Positions 7,273 through 15,081 of a DNA stretch of 18,314 nucleotides are shown piece after piece (the first letter of the stretch is position 1; every line of letters begins with the position of its first letter). The stretch spans positions 1-18,314 of the forward strand of contig CAJGDT010000011.1 in NCBI GenBank assembly GCA_904502265.1, in the 5' to 3' direction. Source of the stretch: an uncultured Barnesiella sp. GTDB lineage: Bacteria; Bacteroidota; Bacteroidia; Bacteroidales; Barnesiellaceae_A. The position numbers were made by a program, and so were the translations under genes. Below the pieces are notes generated by a model. The model worked only from the letters and a program-made list of their open reading frames with translations, was not told where the DNA came from and ran no database searches.

Positions 7273-9195
7273 TTACTTAATGGTTTTTAATACTTCTTCA
7301 TTCATTACAACCTTTGCATCCTTGTTGAGTTTCTTCACCCACAATTTCTCAAGATACTCTTGATAGTCGGCTGTAACTTGACCACGAACGTCGAGATATG
7401 TCTCAGGAGACTTGATAGTCTTACCCACCAAGAAAACAACAGGCAACTTCTCATCGCGTTCGGCTTTAGCTCCGGCAAAGGCCAACTCGTCTACAAAGGC
7501 ATTATCACCCTCGACATAAAGACCTTTATCTAACGACACTAATTCGGTAGAGTCAGTATTGAATGTAGCATTGACAGTAGCAAATACTTCAGTATCTTTG
7601 CATTTCTTCATTACTTTCTTCACCTCTTTGGCTACAGTTTCATCAGCGCAGCATACTACAAAGCCTTTGTAGCGAGGACGATCCCATGTATATTTCTTTT
7701 TATTTTTCTTAAAGAACTTCTCCAAACCTTTGACATCGGTTGTAGCCTTTTCCCACACCTCGCGATTGCTTATTTCAAAGAGCAACATACCATCGCGATA
7801 TTCATTGATAAGATTGCGGTAATCTTCATATTTCTCAGGAAGTACAGCTGTCTCTATCTCCAAGAGGTCGGCCTCAACATTACGTTCTATGTCGGCAAGG
7901 ATTATGTTCTTAGGATTGTGACCGGGCATCAATCGACGAGGCTTAAGTGATTTGGCCAAGTCTTTGCTTGTAATTTGCTTACCGGCATAAGTAGCCAATA
8001 CCATATCTTGTTGTGCCAATGTAGCCAAAGCAGTAGAATCGATAGCAGCGCCACAGATAGCAACAGCAGTCTCTACCATAAGCTCATCCAATTGGTAGTT
8101 ATTCTCTTTCTTAAGTTTTTCAATCAACACATTGCGAGCCATGGCTGAACGCTCATCACGAGAAATACGTTGTTGCAAATCACCACGAATCTCCTCGAAT
8201 GAGGGCACATCACGACTACCATTTAACTTAACGATATGGTAACCATAAGCCGAGCGAACGGGAGCTGCGATTTCACCCACTTGCAATGAGAATACAATAT
8301 CCTCCAACTCTTTTACCAATTCACCCGATGATACCCAAGGCAACTCACCACCACGCATGGCAGTACCTTGGTCTTCTGACTTCTCGCGTGCCAATTGTGC
8401 AAAATCGGCACCAGCTTTAAGGTCATTATATATAGCTTCAGCTTGAGCCTTCTTTTGAGCTTCAACCTCGGGAGATATATCTTGAGGGAGCATCAAGAAG
8501 ATATGAGCCGCAAGGCGCTCACCTTGGTCGGGTCGAATACTGTGTACCTTGATGATATGATAACCAAAACGAGTCTCAACCAAGTCTGAAACCTCACCGG
8601 GCTGCATAGTAAATGCAACTTTCTCGAAAGGATAGATGAGACGACCACCCTTTACAAAACCAAGATATCCACCACGACCTCTTGAACCGGGGTCCTCTGA
8701 ATATTGTTGTGCAAGAGCTGCAAAGTCTTCACCGGCTTTCACTTTTTCAAGCACCTCTTGAGCTCGGGCTTGTGCTGCTGCACGCGACTCATCAGTGGGC
8801 ATTTGTCCCATCGAAATAAGAATATGACTAATCTCAACATTCTTAGTACTATTGATGTAGGCTTCTTGCAAAAGAGCCATTTCAGTATCGCGGTCTGTCA
8901 AATAGGGTTTAGCCAACTCTTTGCGATAGCCATTCAATTCGTTTATAAAGGTAGCAGTAGTATCAATACCGGCTTTTTCGGCAGCATCTACCTTGAGTTT
9001 ATAATTGATAAAAAGGGGCATATACTCATCAAGGCCACCTATTTCAACCTGTTGCTTATTATTTTTGTGATAGATATATTCAAACTCCGACTTGGAAATA
9101 TCTTTACCATTAATCGTCATCAACACATCTTGTGCCAATGCGCTTGTTGAGATAGCGGCCATCATGAGAGCCGACACAATCCATTGCTTTCTCAT
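7273..9195 (-). CDS. Double-parvulin periplasmic peptidyl-prolyl isomerase (PpiC/SurA family)
   Basis: A 640-residue exported foldase. Residues 1-21 are a signal peptide ending SALA. Residues about 23-115 form a helical SurA-N/PpiD-like region. Parvulin domain 1 spans about 119-218, with ISHILISM (122-129), SRGRGGYLGF (171-180) and FGYHIIKV (210-217). Parvulin domain 2 spans about 227-326, with HIFLMLP (231-237), AMRGGELPWV (279-288) and YGYHIVKL (317-324). Both keep the RGG and GYHI signatures, so both could be active. The C-terminal half, about 330-640, is a long helical and Lys-rich extension with no motif I recognise. It is the first gene of the envelope run and follows the guaB terminator, so a promoter probably lies in 9196-9246. 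Substrates are likely outer-membrane proteins; this is inferred from the family and the surA/OstA neighbours. Confidence 0.9.
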   Translation of the reverse strand: MRKQWIVSALMMAAISTSALAQDVLMTINGKDISKSEFEYIYHKNNKQQVEIGGLDEYMPLFINYKLKVDAAEKAGIDTTATFINELNGYRKELAKPYLTDRDTEMALLQEAYINSTKNVEISHILISMGQMPTDESRAAAQARAQEVLEKVKAGEDFAALAQQYSEDPGSRGRGGYLGFVKGGRLIYPFEKVAFTMQPGEVSDLVETRFGYHIIKVHSIRPDQGERLAAHIFLMLPQDISPEVEAQKKAQAEAIYNDLKAGADFAQLAREKSEDQGTAMRGGELPWVSSGELVKELEDIVFSLQVGEIAAPVRSAYGYHIVKLNGSRDVPSFEEIRGDLQQRISRDERSAMARNVLIEKLKKENNYQLDELMVETAVAICGAAIDSTALATLAQQDMVLATYAGKQITSKDLAKSLKPRRLMPGHNPKNIILADIERNVEADLLEIETAVLPEKYEDYRNLINEYRDGMLLFEISNREVWEKATTDVKGLEKFFKKNKKKYTWDRPRYKGFVVCCADETVAKEVKKVMKKCKDTEVFATVNATFNTDSTELVSLDKGLYVEGDNAFVDELAFAGAKAERDEKLPVVFLVGKTIKSPETYLDVRGQVTADYQEYLEKLWVKKLNKDAKVVMNEEVLKTIK

Positions 9196-9218
9196 TTTGA
9201 TATAAAATATATTTATTA

Positions 9219-9226
9219 CAAACGTT
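9219..9226 (-). promoter_or_regulatory. Possible -7 box for the foldase operon
   Basis: On the minus strand AACGTTTG matches the Bacteroides -7 consensus TAnnTTTG at all but the first position. It lies 23 bp before the ATG at 9195 and just downstream of the guaB terminator. No clear -33 TTTG is visible. The site also overlaps an AAACGTTT palindrome. Weak evidence, supported mainly by the need for a promoter here. Confidence 0.3.
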
Positions 9227-9246
9227 TATTGATTACTTTATTTCAT

Positions 9247-9290
9247 AAAACGGGGACAACCAACAAAAAATTGTCCGTCGTCCCTGTTAA
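9247..9290 (-). terminator. Intrinsic terminator of guaB
   Basis: Read on the minus strand, a long imperfect stem lies 30 bp past the guaB stop. AACAGGGACGAC pairs with GTTGTCCCCGTT, with one A-C mismatch and one G-U pair, and a lower-quality inner stem closes a T-rich loop. The 3' arm ends in GTTTTATG, a short U-run. It should separate guaB transcription from the foldase operon. Confidence 0.65.
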
Positions 9291-9319
9291 TATAGCTTAT
9301 AAAATCTTTACAAATATCA

Positions 9320-10795
9320 TTATTGACCGCGACTATAGTTGGGAGCCTCGCTTGTAATATTTACATCGTGGGGGTGACTCTCAGCAACACCGGCGTTTGT
9401 GATACGAGTAAATTTAGCTTGGTGCAATTGGTCGATATTATGTGCACCACAATAACCCATACCGGCACGCAAGCCACCAATCATTTGATATACTACCTCA
9501 TACAACGAACCCTTGTAAGGAACGCGGGCAGCAATACCTTCGGGAACAAGTTTCTTGGCATCCATCTCATCGGCTTGGAAGTAACGGTCTTTTGAACCTT
9601 TCTCCATGGCTTCGAGCGAACCCATACCTCGATAAGATTTGAATTTACGGCCATTGTAGATAATTGTCTCACCGGGCGACTCCTCAACACCGGCCAACAT
9701 ACCACCCAACATAACAGAGTATGCACCGGCAGCAAGAGCCTTAACAATATCACCCGAATAACGGATACCACCATCGGCAATCAAGGGTACACCAGTACCT
9801 TCAAGTGCTTTGGCAACATCGTATACAGCCGAGAGTTGGGGAACACCTACACCGGCAATCACACGGGTTGTACAGATAGAACCGGGACCGATACCTACTT
9901 TCACACCGTCGGCACCTGCCTCAACGAGATACTTAGCAGCAGCACCTGTAGCAATATTACCTACAACTACATCAAGATTGGGATATTTAGCCTTAACAGC
10001 TTTAAGAATAGTAACCACACCTTTACTGTGACCGTGAGCAGTATCGATAACGATAGCATCTACACCTGCTGCAACGAGGGCATCAACACGATCCATTGAG
10101 TCACCGGTTACACCCACGCCGGCTGCAACACGCAAGCGACCCAACTCGTCTTTACAAGCATAGGGTTTGTATTTAGCTTTGGTAATATCTTTATATGTTA
10201 CAAGACCAATAAGGTGATTATCTTTGTCTACAACAGGGAGTTTCTCGATTTTATGTTTTTGAAGAATCTCGGTAGCCTCGTGCAAGTCGGTCGATTGAGT
10301 AGTTGTAACCAAGTTTTCCTTAGTCATTACATCATCAACCAACGAGTTGAGGTTGCGCTCAAATCGAAGGTCGCGATTGGTGACAATACCTACCAATTTA
10401 CCTTCCTCGTCAACTACGGGTATACCACCGATGTGATACTCTTTCATCATATCAAGAGCATCGCGCACTGTCGAACCACGAGTAATAGTAACGGGATCAT
10501 AAATCATACCATTCTCGGCACGCTTTACAGCATGTACTTGGCGTGCTTGCTCGGCAATGGGCATGTTTTTGTGAATAACACCGATACCACCTTCGCGAGC
10601 TATGGCTATAGCGAGTTTTGCCTCGGTCACTGTATCCATAGCAGCCGAAACAATAGGAACGTTCAACTTGATATTGCGTGAGAACTTTGTCGTCAATTCG
10701 ACATTACGAGGGAGAACCTCAGAATAAGCGGGGATCAACAATACATCATCGAAGGTCAATCCATCCATTACAACTTTGTCTGCAATAAATGACAT
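9320..10795 (-). CDS. guaB: Inosine-5'-monophosphate dehydrogenase
   Basis: GuaB oxidises IMP to XMP with NAD+, the first committed step of GMP synthesis, in the cytosol. The 491-residue length is normal. The TIM-barrel begins LTFDDVLLIPAYSEVLP (13-29). Two CBS domains are inserted at about 99-150 and 158-208, marked by GIPVVDEEGKLVGIVTNRDL (124-143) and LPVVDKDNHLIGLVTYKDI (186-204). The catalytic loop is GIGPGSICTTR (301-311) with the nucleophile Cys308. The flap shows KSYRGMGSLEAM (386-397), and the C-terminus keeps YCGAHNIDQL (448-457). No changes at key residues. The gene stands alone, with a -7 box 30 bp upstream of the ATG at 10795 and a terminator after the stop. The leader is only about 20 nt, too short for a riboswitch. 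Confidence 0.99.
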   Translation of the reverse strand: MSFIADKVVMDGLTFDDVLLIPAYSEVLPRNVELTTKFSRNIKLNVPIVSAAMDTVTEAKLAIAIAREGGIGVIHKNMPIAEQARQVHAVKRAENGMIYDPVTITRGSTVRDALDMMKEYHIGGIPVVDEEGKLVGIVTNRDLRFERNLNSLVDDVMTKENLVTTTQSTDLHEATEILQKHKIEKLPVVDKDNHLIGLVTYKDITKAKYKPYACKDELGRLRVAAGVGVTGDSMDRVDALVAAGVDAIVIDTAHGHSKGVVTILKAVKAKYPNLDVVVGNIATGAAAKYLVEAGADGVKVGIGPGSICTTRVIAGVGVPQLSAVYDVAKALEGTGVPLIADGGIRYSGDIVKALAAGAYSVMLGGMLAGVEESPGETIIYNGRKFKSYRGMGSLEAMEKGSKDRYFQADEMDAKKLVPEGIAARVPYKGSLYEVVYQMIGGLRAGMGYCGAHNIDQLHQAKFTRITNAGVAESHPHDVNITSEAPNYSRGQ

Positions 10796-10824
10796 AATGT
10801 ATAAGCATTAAATTTTATTGCATG

Positions 10825-10886
10825 CAAAGATACACACTTTCGCCAAATTAACATAGTGTAATGGGATTTTTTTTATAATTTTTTTT
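10825..10886 (-). promoter_or_regulatory. guaB promoter with upstream A-tracts
   Basis: On the minus strand TATCTTTG (10825-10832) is a perfect TAnnTTTG -7 box, 30 bp before the guaB ATG. The -33 region has no good TTTG at the usual spacing. Further upstream, 10867-10886 reads as A8-TTAT-A8 on the minus strand, which would lie roughly 50-70 bp upstream of transcription start and looks like an UP element. The remaining bases up to the ybaK stop at 10964 show no convincing terminator. Confidence 0.6.
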
Positions 10887-10963
10887 AGCTATACCCTTGT
10901 ACTATGGCCAAACTCATAAGACGATGACTCTGGGATACAAATACAACAACTACCAAACGGTCA

Positions 10964-11440
10964 TTATTCTGCTATATCACCAATGGTAGCGTGAGTGTAT
11001 GCAACAAGGTCGGTGGGCGATATTTTTATCTGCAAGCCCCGCACTCCGGCACTGATGTAAATGTAATCAAAATCAGCACATGTGTGGTGAATATATATAG
11101 GAAAGGGCTTTTTGAGACCTATGGGCGAGCAGCCGCCTCTAATGTATCCGGTAGTAGGCAAGAGTTCTTTCATGGCTATCATCTCGGCACTTTTATTACC
11201 CGAAATCTTGGCAGCTCGCTTAAGATTCACCTCAGTATGACCGGGTACTACACACACAAATATGCCGTTGCGATCACCTCGCAGCACAAGTGTCTTAAAC
11301 ACTTGTTCGATATCCTCGCCAAGTTCATGTGCTACATGATCGACAGCCAAATTATTCTCGTCGACGGTATATGGTATGAGTTCATACACTATCCTCGCCT
11401 TGTCAAGCAGCCGGGCAGCATTGGTCTTAGTTATCTTCAT
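10964..11440 (-). CDS. ybaK: YbaK/EbsC-family Cys-tRNA(Pro) deacylase
   Basis: A trans-editing enzyme that hydrolyses Cys-tRNA(Pro), which prolyl-tRNA synthetase makes by mistake. From the ATG at 11440 the protein has 158 residues, the usual size for YbaK. Conserved features are Lys49 in VFKTLVLRGD (the position of the essential lysine in the family), the VVPGHTEVNLKRAAK segment (64-78) and GYIRGGCSPIGLKKPFP (98-114). A longer reading from TTG at 11470 is possible but less likely: the ATG forms an ATGA overlap with the stop of the hydrolase gene, the classic arrangement for coupled translation, and the shorter form matches the family length. It is the third gene of a marR-hydrolase-ybaK group. 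Why an editing factor should be under a MarR regulator is not evident from the sequence. Confidence 0.93.
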   Translation of the reverse strand: MKITKTNAARLLDKARIVYELIPYTVDENNLAVDHVAHELGEDIEQVFKTLVLRGDRNGIFVCVVPGHTEVNLKRAAKISGNKSAEMIAMKELLPTTGYIRGGCSPIGLKKPFPIYIHHTCADFDYIYISAGVRGLQIKISPTDLVAYTHATIGDIAE

Positions 11441-12450
11441 TGCGGAAGAAGTTGCTGAATCGATAGCCAATTATATATTTCGCAATAGGTATGCTCTCGC
11501 ACATCAGGGCGCGATAATACCAAGTCGTGCAAGCCATCTACAATAGTTACTTCGGTAACATCTCTACCAATTTTTGCACCATAGTGTGCTATATGCTCAA
11601 CATCCAACACAGCATCACCACGTTGATAATCGGGTGTCCATTTTGAGTCGGCAATGGTTTTGTCGGAATGCATAAGCAATATCGGACAAGGCAGATCGGT
11701 CATATTATGTACAATATCATGACCTTTATCTATAGCTCGTATCCAACCAAATCGCTCACCCCGTGCCATGGACCGCTTCCAGTCGGTATTAAACTCCCAC
11801 TCGCCATGATAGGCCTTAAGCAGACTCATGGCATAAGGCGAAAATTGGGTCGCATCGGGCAAACCACCATCAGGAAAGAATCGACCTATAAAAGCTACAG
11901 CCGGAATAAGTACGTTGCGAAACAAGGCATTGTAGTTCCACTCATAGAAGGGGCTATTAAGCACAAGTGCATCGACGGGAAGATTATCGCGATGCGCGTG
12001 GCAATAAAGGGTTGTCGTAAGACCGCCCGTCGAATGTCCCATGAGTACTACCCTATCATTTCCTTCGCGACGTATCACGCTCAGTGCCGAGTCTATATCG
12101 GCATAGTATTCGCTCATATCGCGCACCTCATACTCGCGCTGTTCGGGCAACAACGAGCGACCATATTTACGCAAATCTACAGCATAAAAGTTAAATCCCC
12201 ATTCATTAAAGCGTTGTGCCATCTCCTCTTGAAAGAAGTAGTCGTTATAGCCATGCACATAGAGGACTGCGCTATGAGAACTATCATTGGCCATCTTGCG
12301 CACAAGTGTTGATACTACACGACCATGATAATCATCGGGCATTACAAACGTGTGCTGTTCAAAACCATTACCCAACACATCGGGTTGGTAATATTGCGCA
12401 CGTGCCACAAGCGCAACTACGCATGCCACTAATAACAAGACTCTTTTCAT
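11437..12450 (-). CDS. Exported alpha/beta hydrolase (serine aminopeptidase/lysophospholipase-like)
   Basis: A 337-residue alpha/beta-hydrolase-fold protein of the S33/Hydrolase_4 (monoacylglycerol lipase-like) type. Residues 1-18 are a signal peptide (MKRVLLLVACVVALVARA), so it should act in the periplasm or outside. The oxyanion region is YVHGYNDYFF (64-73), and VDLRKYGRS (91-99) is the usual family motif. The nucleophile is Ser140 in VLMGHSTGG. The acid is probably Asp263 in LLMHSDKT, although Asp283 in VLDVEH is an alternative. The general base is His308 in VDGLHDLVLS. Substrate is unknown; esters of lipids or small acyl groups are plausible for this fold. It starts 11 bp after the marR stop and overlaps ybaK by 4 bp, so the three form one unit. 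MarR regulators often control neighbouring enzymes that act on a phenolic or lipophilic ligand, which would fit an esterase, but this is inference. Confidence 0.88.
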   Translation of the reverse strand: MKRVLLLVACVVALVARAQYYQPDVLGNGFEQHTFVMPDDYHGRVVSTLVRKMANDSSHSAVLYVHGYNDYFFQEEMAQRFNEWGFNFYAVDLRKYGRSLLPEQREYEVRDMSEYYADIDSALSVIRREGNDRVVLMGHSTGGLTTTLYCHAHRDNLPVDALVLNSPFYEWNYNALFRNVLIPAVAFIGRFFPDGGLPDATQFSPYAMSLLKAYHGEWEFNTDWKRSMARGERFGWIRAIDKGHDIVHNMTDLPCPILLMHSDKTIADSKWTPDYQRGDAVLDVEHIAHYGAKIGRDVTEVTIVDGLHDLVLSRPDVREHTYCEIYNWLSIQQLLPQ

Positions 12451-12461
12451 ACTTCAATTTT

Positions 12462-12926
12462 TCAATCAGCCTCAAGAGAAGCTCGCAGATTGTTAAATAT
12501 AGAGGTAAGCACATGACATGCCACATCGATATCCTCTTGAGGCAAATTAGAGAGTGCTTCACGAATAACGCTCAATACAACAGGCTTGGTAACAGACTCA
12601 AGAGCGCGTCCTTTTTCGGTGAGCATAATAATATTGATACGACGGTCACTCTTACTGGGTATACGATTTACACAACCTAATTTTTCGAGATTATCTATCA
12701 AGCGAGTCATGCTCGGCTTATCCTTAAAGGTAAGATTACACAACTCTTGTTGTGTAACGCCATCGCGCGACCACAAATAATACATCACTGTCCACTGCTC
12801 GGGAGTGACTTCTATCCCTTCATGACGAAATACACGGTACAAACGGCGACTTATAGCTGCCGAAAGCTTTCCGCTAATCATCGAAAACAATAATTCCGGT
12901 GTAAATGTTGTAAAGTTTATATTCAT
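12462..12926 (-). CDS. MarR-family transcriptional regulator
   Basis: A 154-residue winged-helix regulator that would act as a dimer in the cytosol. The N-terminal dimerisation helix covers about 10-38. The wHTH follows: TPEQWTVMYYLWSRDGVTQQEL (41-62, helices flanking the turn), recognition helix DKPSMTRLIDNLEKLG (69-84), and wing SKSDRRINIIMLTEKGR (91-107). The Asp-Arg-Arg of the wing is characteristic of MarR. A start at TTG 12947 would add seven residues, but that codon lies inside the -7 promoter box, so the ATG at 12926, about 12 nt after the expected transcription start, is the real one. The gene leads the hydrolase-ybaK unit. A perfect inverted repeat with 7-bp arms sits in its own promoter, which strongly suggests autorepression relieved by a small ligand. 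Confidence 0.92.
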   Translation of the reverse strand: MNINFTTFTPELLFSMISGKLSAAISRRLYRVFRHEGIEVTPEQWTVMYYLWSRDGVTQQELCNLTFKDKPSMTRLIDNLEKLGCVNRIPSKSDRRINIIMLTEKGRALESVTKPVVLSVIREALSNLPQEDIDVACHVLTSIFNNLRASLEAD

Positions 12927-12944
12927 ATCAGCAATTTTGGAGCA

Positions 12945-12974
12945 CAAAATTATATAATTGTTTAGACAAACAAT
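12945..12974 (-). promoter_or_regulatory. marR operon promoter with inverted-repeat operator
   Basis: On the minus strand TAATTTTG (12945-12952) is a perfect -7 box, with TTG at 12973-12971 as a -33 element 18 bp upstream. Lying between and over these is ATTGTTT-GTCT-AAACAAT (12957-12974), a perfect repeat with 7-bp arms and a 4-bp spacer. Its size suits a MarR dimer, and a protein bound there would block RNA polymerase. The rest of the 158-bp gap up to the esterase stop at 13085 is AT-rich and shows no gene or strong terminator. Confidence 0.65.
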
Positions 12975-13084
12975 AATTTTGCAATAGTTTTACATGCAAC
13001 TTTTTTCATGTTTAACAACATAATTTTGAAGCACCATTACGCAACATAGCTAAATAAAACAAAACACCACTTAAACGGCATAAA

Positions 13085-14227
13085 TCATCGAAACAACATA
13101 GGCAAGAAATGCGTAAGATACAGTTGCCAATTACCCCATACATGCCCACCATCGCTCTCGAAATAGATATAAGGAAACGACATATCATCAAAGCGCTCAC
13201 GCAAGCGAACAACCTCTTCATAAAGGAAGTCGGTCTTACCTATTGCCACCCAATAAAGGCTCAATGTCGAATTCTTCTGATGTTGCAACTTTTCATCCAT
13301 GCAACTATAATAATCGAGTTGAGACCGAGCATCTACCGCCGGAGAAAAAAGCCCCACATACGAAAAAGTATGAGGCATATTGGCCGATATATAATGCGAA
13401 TGGTAACCACCCATCGACAAACCGGCTATGGCACGATGAGAGGCATCGGTATAGGTACGATAGTGTGTATCTACATAGTGAATTATCTCGCCAAAACCCT
13501 TTTCGAACTCTGCATTATAACTATCGGGCAAACGAAAATTCACGGTCTCTACGCCTGTAGCTGTATAAGCAGGCGATGATTGTTGTATAGAGTTACCATT
13601 AGGCATAACTACAATCATAGGTTGCACACTACCCAATGCAATAAGATTGTCGAGAATCATTGTAGCACGCCCCAACTCATTCCAAGCCATTTCATCACCA
13701 CCCATACCATGCAATAGATATAACACAGGATAAGAACGATTACTATCCTCATATCCGGCCGGCGTATACACCATCATACGGCGATCGCAATCCATCGTCT
13801 GCGAATGATACCAACACATGGTCACCGAGCCATGTGGTACATCTTGCACACGGTAATTATCGGCTCGATCTCCGGCTATAATAAAATAAGTATATAACTG
13901 ACCAACATTGCGTATCACATATGGCGACGAGGGGTCTGCAATAGAAACCCCATCGACCCTCAACGTATAAGTATAAAAACCAGGAGAAAGCTCCTCGCTT
14001 CTATAGTAGTAACGGCCGTTATCCCCGGTACTCATAGGAATAGAAGACGAAAGCCAATCGGCACACAACAACACCTCTTGGGCATTAGGTAACGCAATCT
14101 CTATCTCTACCACATTAGCATTGAGACGTGGCGATACCAAACCTTGGGCAACAGATGCAAACACACATAGCGCACTGATTGATGCCAAGAATAGGCAACA
14201 TACTTTATTTATCAACGTCTTTTTCAT
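13085..14227 (-). CDS. Exported esterase with N-terminal E-set domain (CE1/esterase D-like)
   Basis: A 380-residue secreted esterase. Residues 1-28 are a signal peptide ending ASVAQG. Residues about 32-125 form an immunoglobulin-like E-set domain of the type found beside carbohydrate esterases (LSPGFYTYTLRVDG at 80-93). The catalytic domain starts near 140 and shows YTPAGYE (154-160), YPVLYLLHGMGGDEMAW (166-182) and nucleophile Ser271 in IAGLSMGGYHS. The acid is Asp333 in AIGKTDFLY, and the base is His362 in SDGGHVWGNW. This order and spacing match family CE1 (feruloyl, acetyl-xylan and related esterases) and the esterase D group. The natural ester is unknown, but de-acylation of plant or host glycans is plausible. 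The first 23 bases overlap the end of the prsW-like gene in another frame, so translation is probably coupled. No terminator is obvious after the stop. Confidence 0.88.
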   Translation of the reverse strand: MKKTLINKVCCLFLASISALCVFASVAQGLVSPRLNANVVEIEIALPNAQEVLLCADWLSSSIPMSTGDNGRYYYRSEELSPGFYTYTLRVDGVSIADPSSPYVIRNVGQLYTYFIIAGDRADNYRVQDVPHGSVTMCWYHSQTMDCDRRMMVYTPAGYEDSNRSYPVLYLLHGMGGDEMAWNELGRATMILDNLIALGSVQPMIVVMPNGNSIQQSSPAYTATGVETVNFRLPDSYNAEFEKGFGEIIHYVDTHYRTYTDASHRAIAGLSMGGYHSHYISANMPHTFSYVGLFSPAVDARSQLDYYSCMDEKLQHQKNSTLSLYWVAIGKTDFLYEEVVRLRERFDDMSFPYIYFESDGGHVWGNWQLYLTHFLPMLFR

Positions 14228-15011
14228 CGCTCTTTATATCTTCATATTCAATATACTCTATCTCATCAATCCTCTCGTCTTGTGATTGCTCCACAACATC
14301 GGGCACAATAATAGAATCGGCTTGCAGATGTTTAGCCAATCGACGCAAAGCCTCCTTGTGCATATAATAGCAAAACACAATACACAAGATAACAAGAAAC
14401 ACCGATGCAATTTCGGGCATAACACCACTCACCATAAGAAAAGTATCGTATAATCCATGCAACAACACCGGTACAAGAAACGCCATAACACCATTATACA
14501 ACCTACGACGAGGAGAGAAGTGGGCCAACGAGAAGAAGTAACCCATAAACACCGCAAATGCATAGTGCGCAGGCACTGCCATCAATGCTCGAGTAGAACC
14601 CACAATTAGCCAATTGTCGAAGTTCTCTATCATATACATCACATTCTCGAATGTTGCAAAGCCGAGTCCTACCATAGTAGCATAGACAACACCATCAAAA
14701 TGCTCGTCGAAATATTTATTTCTTCGCAACACAAGCCACAACATAAACAGTTTGGCCAATTCCTCCGGAATAGCCGCGCCCCAAAAGGCCAACCCCATCT
14801 GTCCGGCAACGGTAGCATTACCATATGGAACAACATGCCCGATAATACCAACCAACACCAATGCTACAAAAACCGAAACAACACCGGCGAGAAAAGCCTT
14901 GATAAGTTGTCCCGGAGGTTCGGGCTGCCTCTTATCCTTACCAACAACAAAGAAAAGCAACAATACCGCCGGTATGACAGCTAATAGAATAGCAAAAATA
15001 GAAGTAAGCAT
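14205..15011 (-). CDS. PrsW-family intramembrane metalloprotease
   Basis: A 268-residue polytopic membrane protein of the PrsW family (related to the CPBP/Abi and Rce1-type proteases). About seven or eight hydrophobic segments are visible, e.g. 2-23, 36-60, 70-96, 109-127, 148-164, 172-195 and 199-216. The family's proposed active-site residues are present: the Glu83-Glu84 pair in AAIPEELAKLF, Glu122 in GFATFENVMY, His149 in VPAHYAFA and His185 in LLHGLYD. In Bacillus subtilis PrsW cleaves the anti-sigma factor RsiW, but many family members have unknown targets and no anti-sigma gene is seen here. The C-terminal 50 residues form a highly acidic cytosolic tail (EIEYIEYEDIKSDEKD). The gene has its own promoter, diverges from tdk and overlaps the downstream esterase gene by 23 bp. 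Confidence 0.9.
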   Translation of the reverse strand: MLTSIFAILLAVIPAVLLLFFVVGKDKRQPEPPGQLIKAFLAGVVSVFVALVLVGIIGHVVPYGNATVAGQMGLAFWGAAIPEELAKLFMLWLVLRRNKYFDEHFDGVVYATMVGLGFATFENVMYMIENFDNWLIVGSTRALMAVPAHYAFAVFMGYFFSLAHFSPRRRLYNGVMAFLVPVLLHGLYDTFLMVSGVMPEIASVFLVILCIVFCYYMHKEALRRLAKHLQADSIIVPDVVEQSQDERIDEIEYIEYEDIKSDEKDVDK

Positions 15012-15035
15012 AGTTCAATATTTTAGATAGATTCA

Positions 15036-15067
15036 CAAAGCTACACTACTTGGCAATAAAAAACAAG
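15036..15067 (-). promoter_or_regulatory. Promoter of the prsW-esterase pair
   Basis: On the minus strand TAGCTTTG (15036-15043) is a perfect TAnnTTTG -7 box, and CTTG (15064-15067) lies 20 bp upstream as a -33 element. The ATG at 15011 is 24 bp downstream of the box, which leaves a short leader. Confidence 0.6.
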
Positions 15068-15081
15068 AATAAAACAGTGGA

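Noticed and set aside
10796..10824. A possible riboswitch in the guaB leader
   Set aside because: Only about 20-30 nt separate the promoter from the ATG, too short for a purine or other riboswitch, and no aptamer-like pairing is seen.
11441..11470. A TTG start for ybaK ten codons upstream
   Set aside because: The ATG at 11440 gives the family length and an ATGA overlap with the preceding stop. The extra residues match nothing in YbaK.
11668..12312. A 214-codon plus-strand open frame opposite the alpha/beta hydrolase
   Set aside because: The minus strand has the full Ser-Asp-His hydrolase and signal peptide. The plus frame has no recognisable features.
12927..12947. A TTG start for marR seven codons upstream
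   Set aside because: The codon lies inside the -7 promoter box, so it would precede the transcript start.
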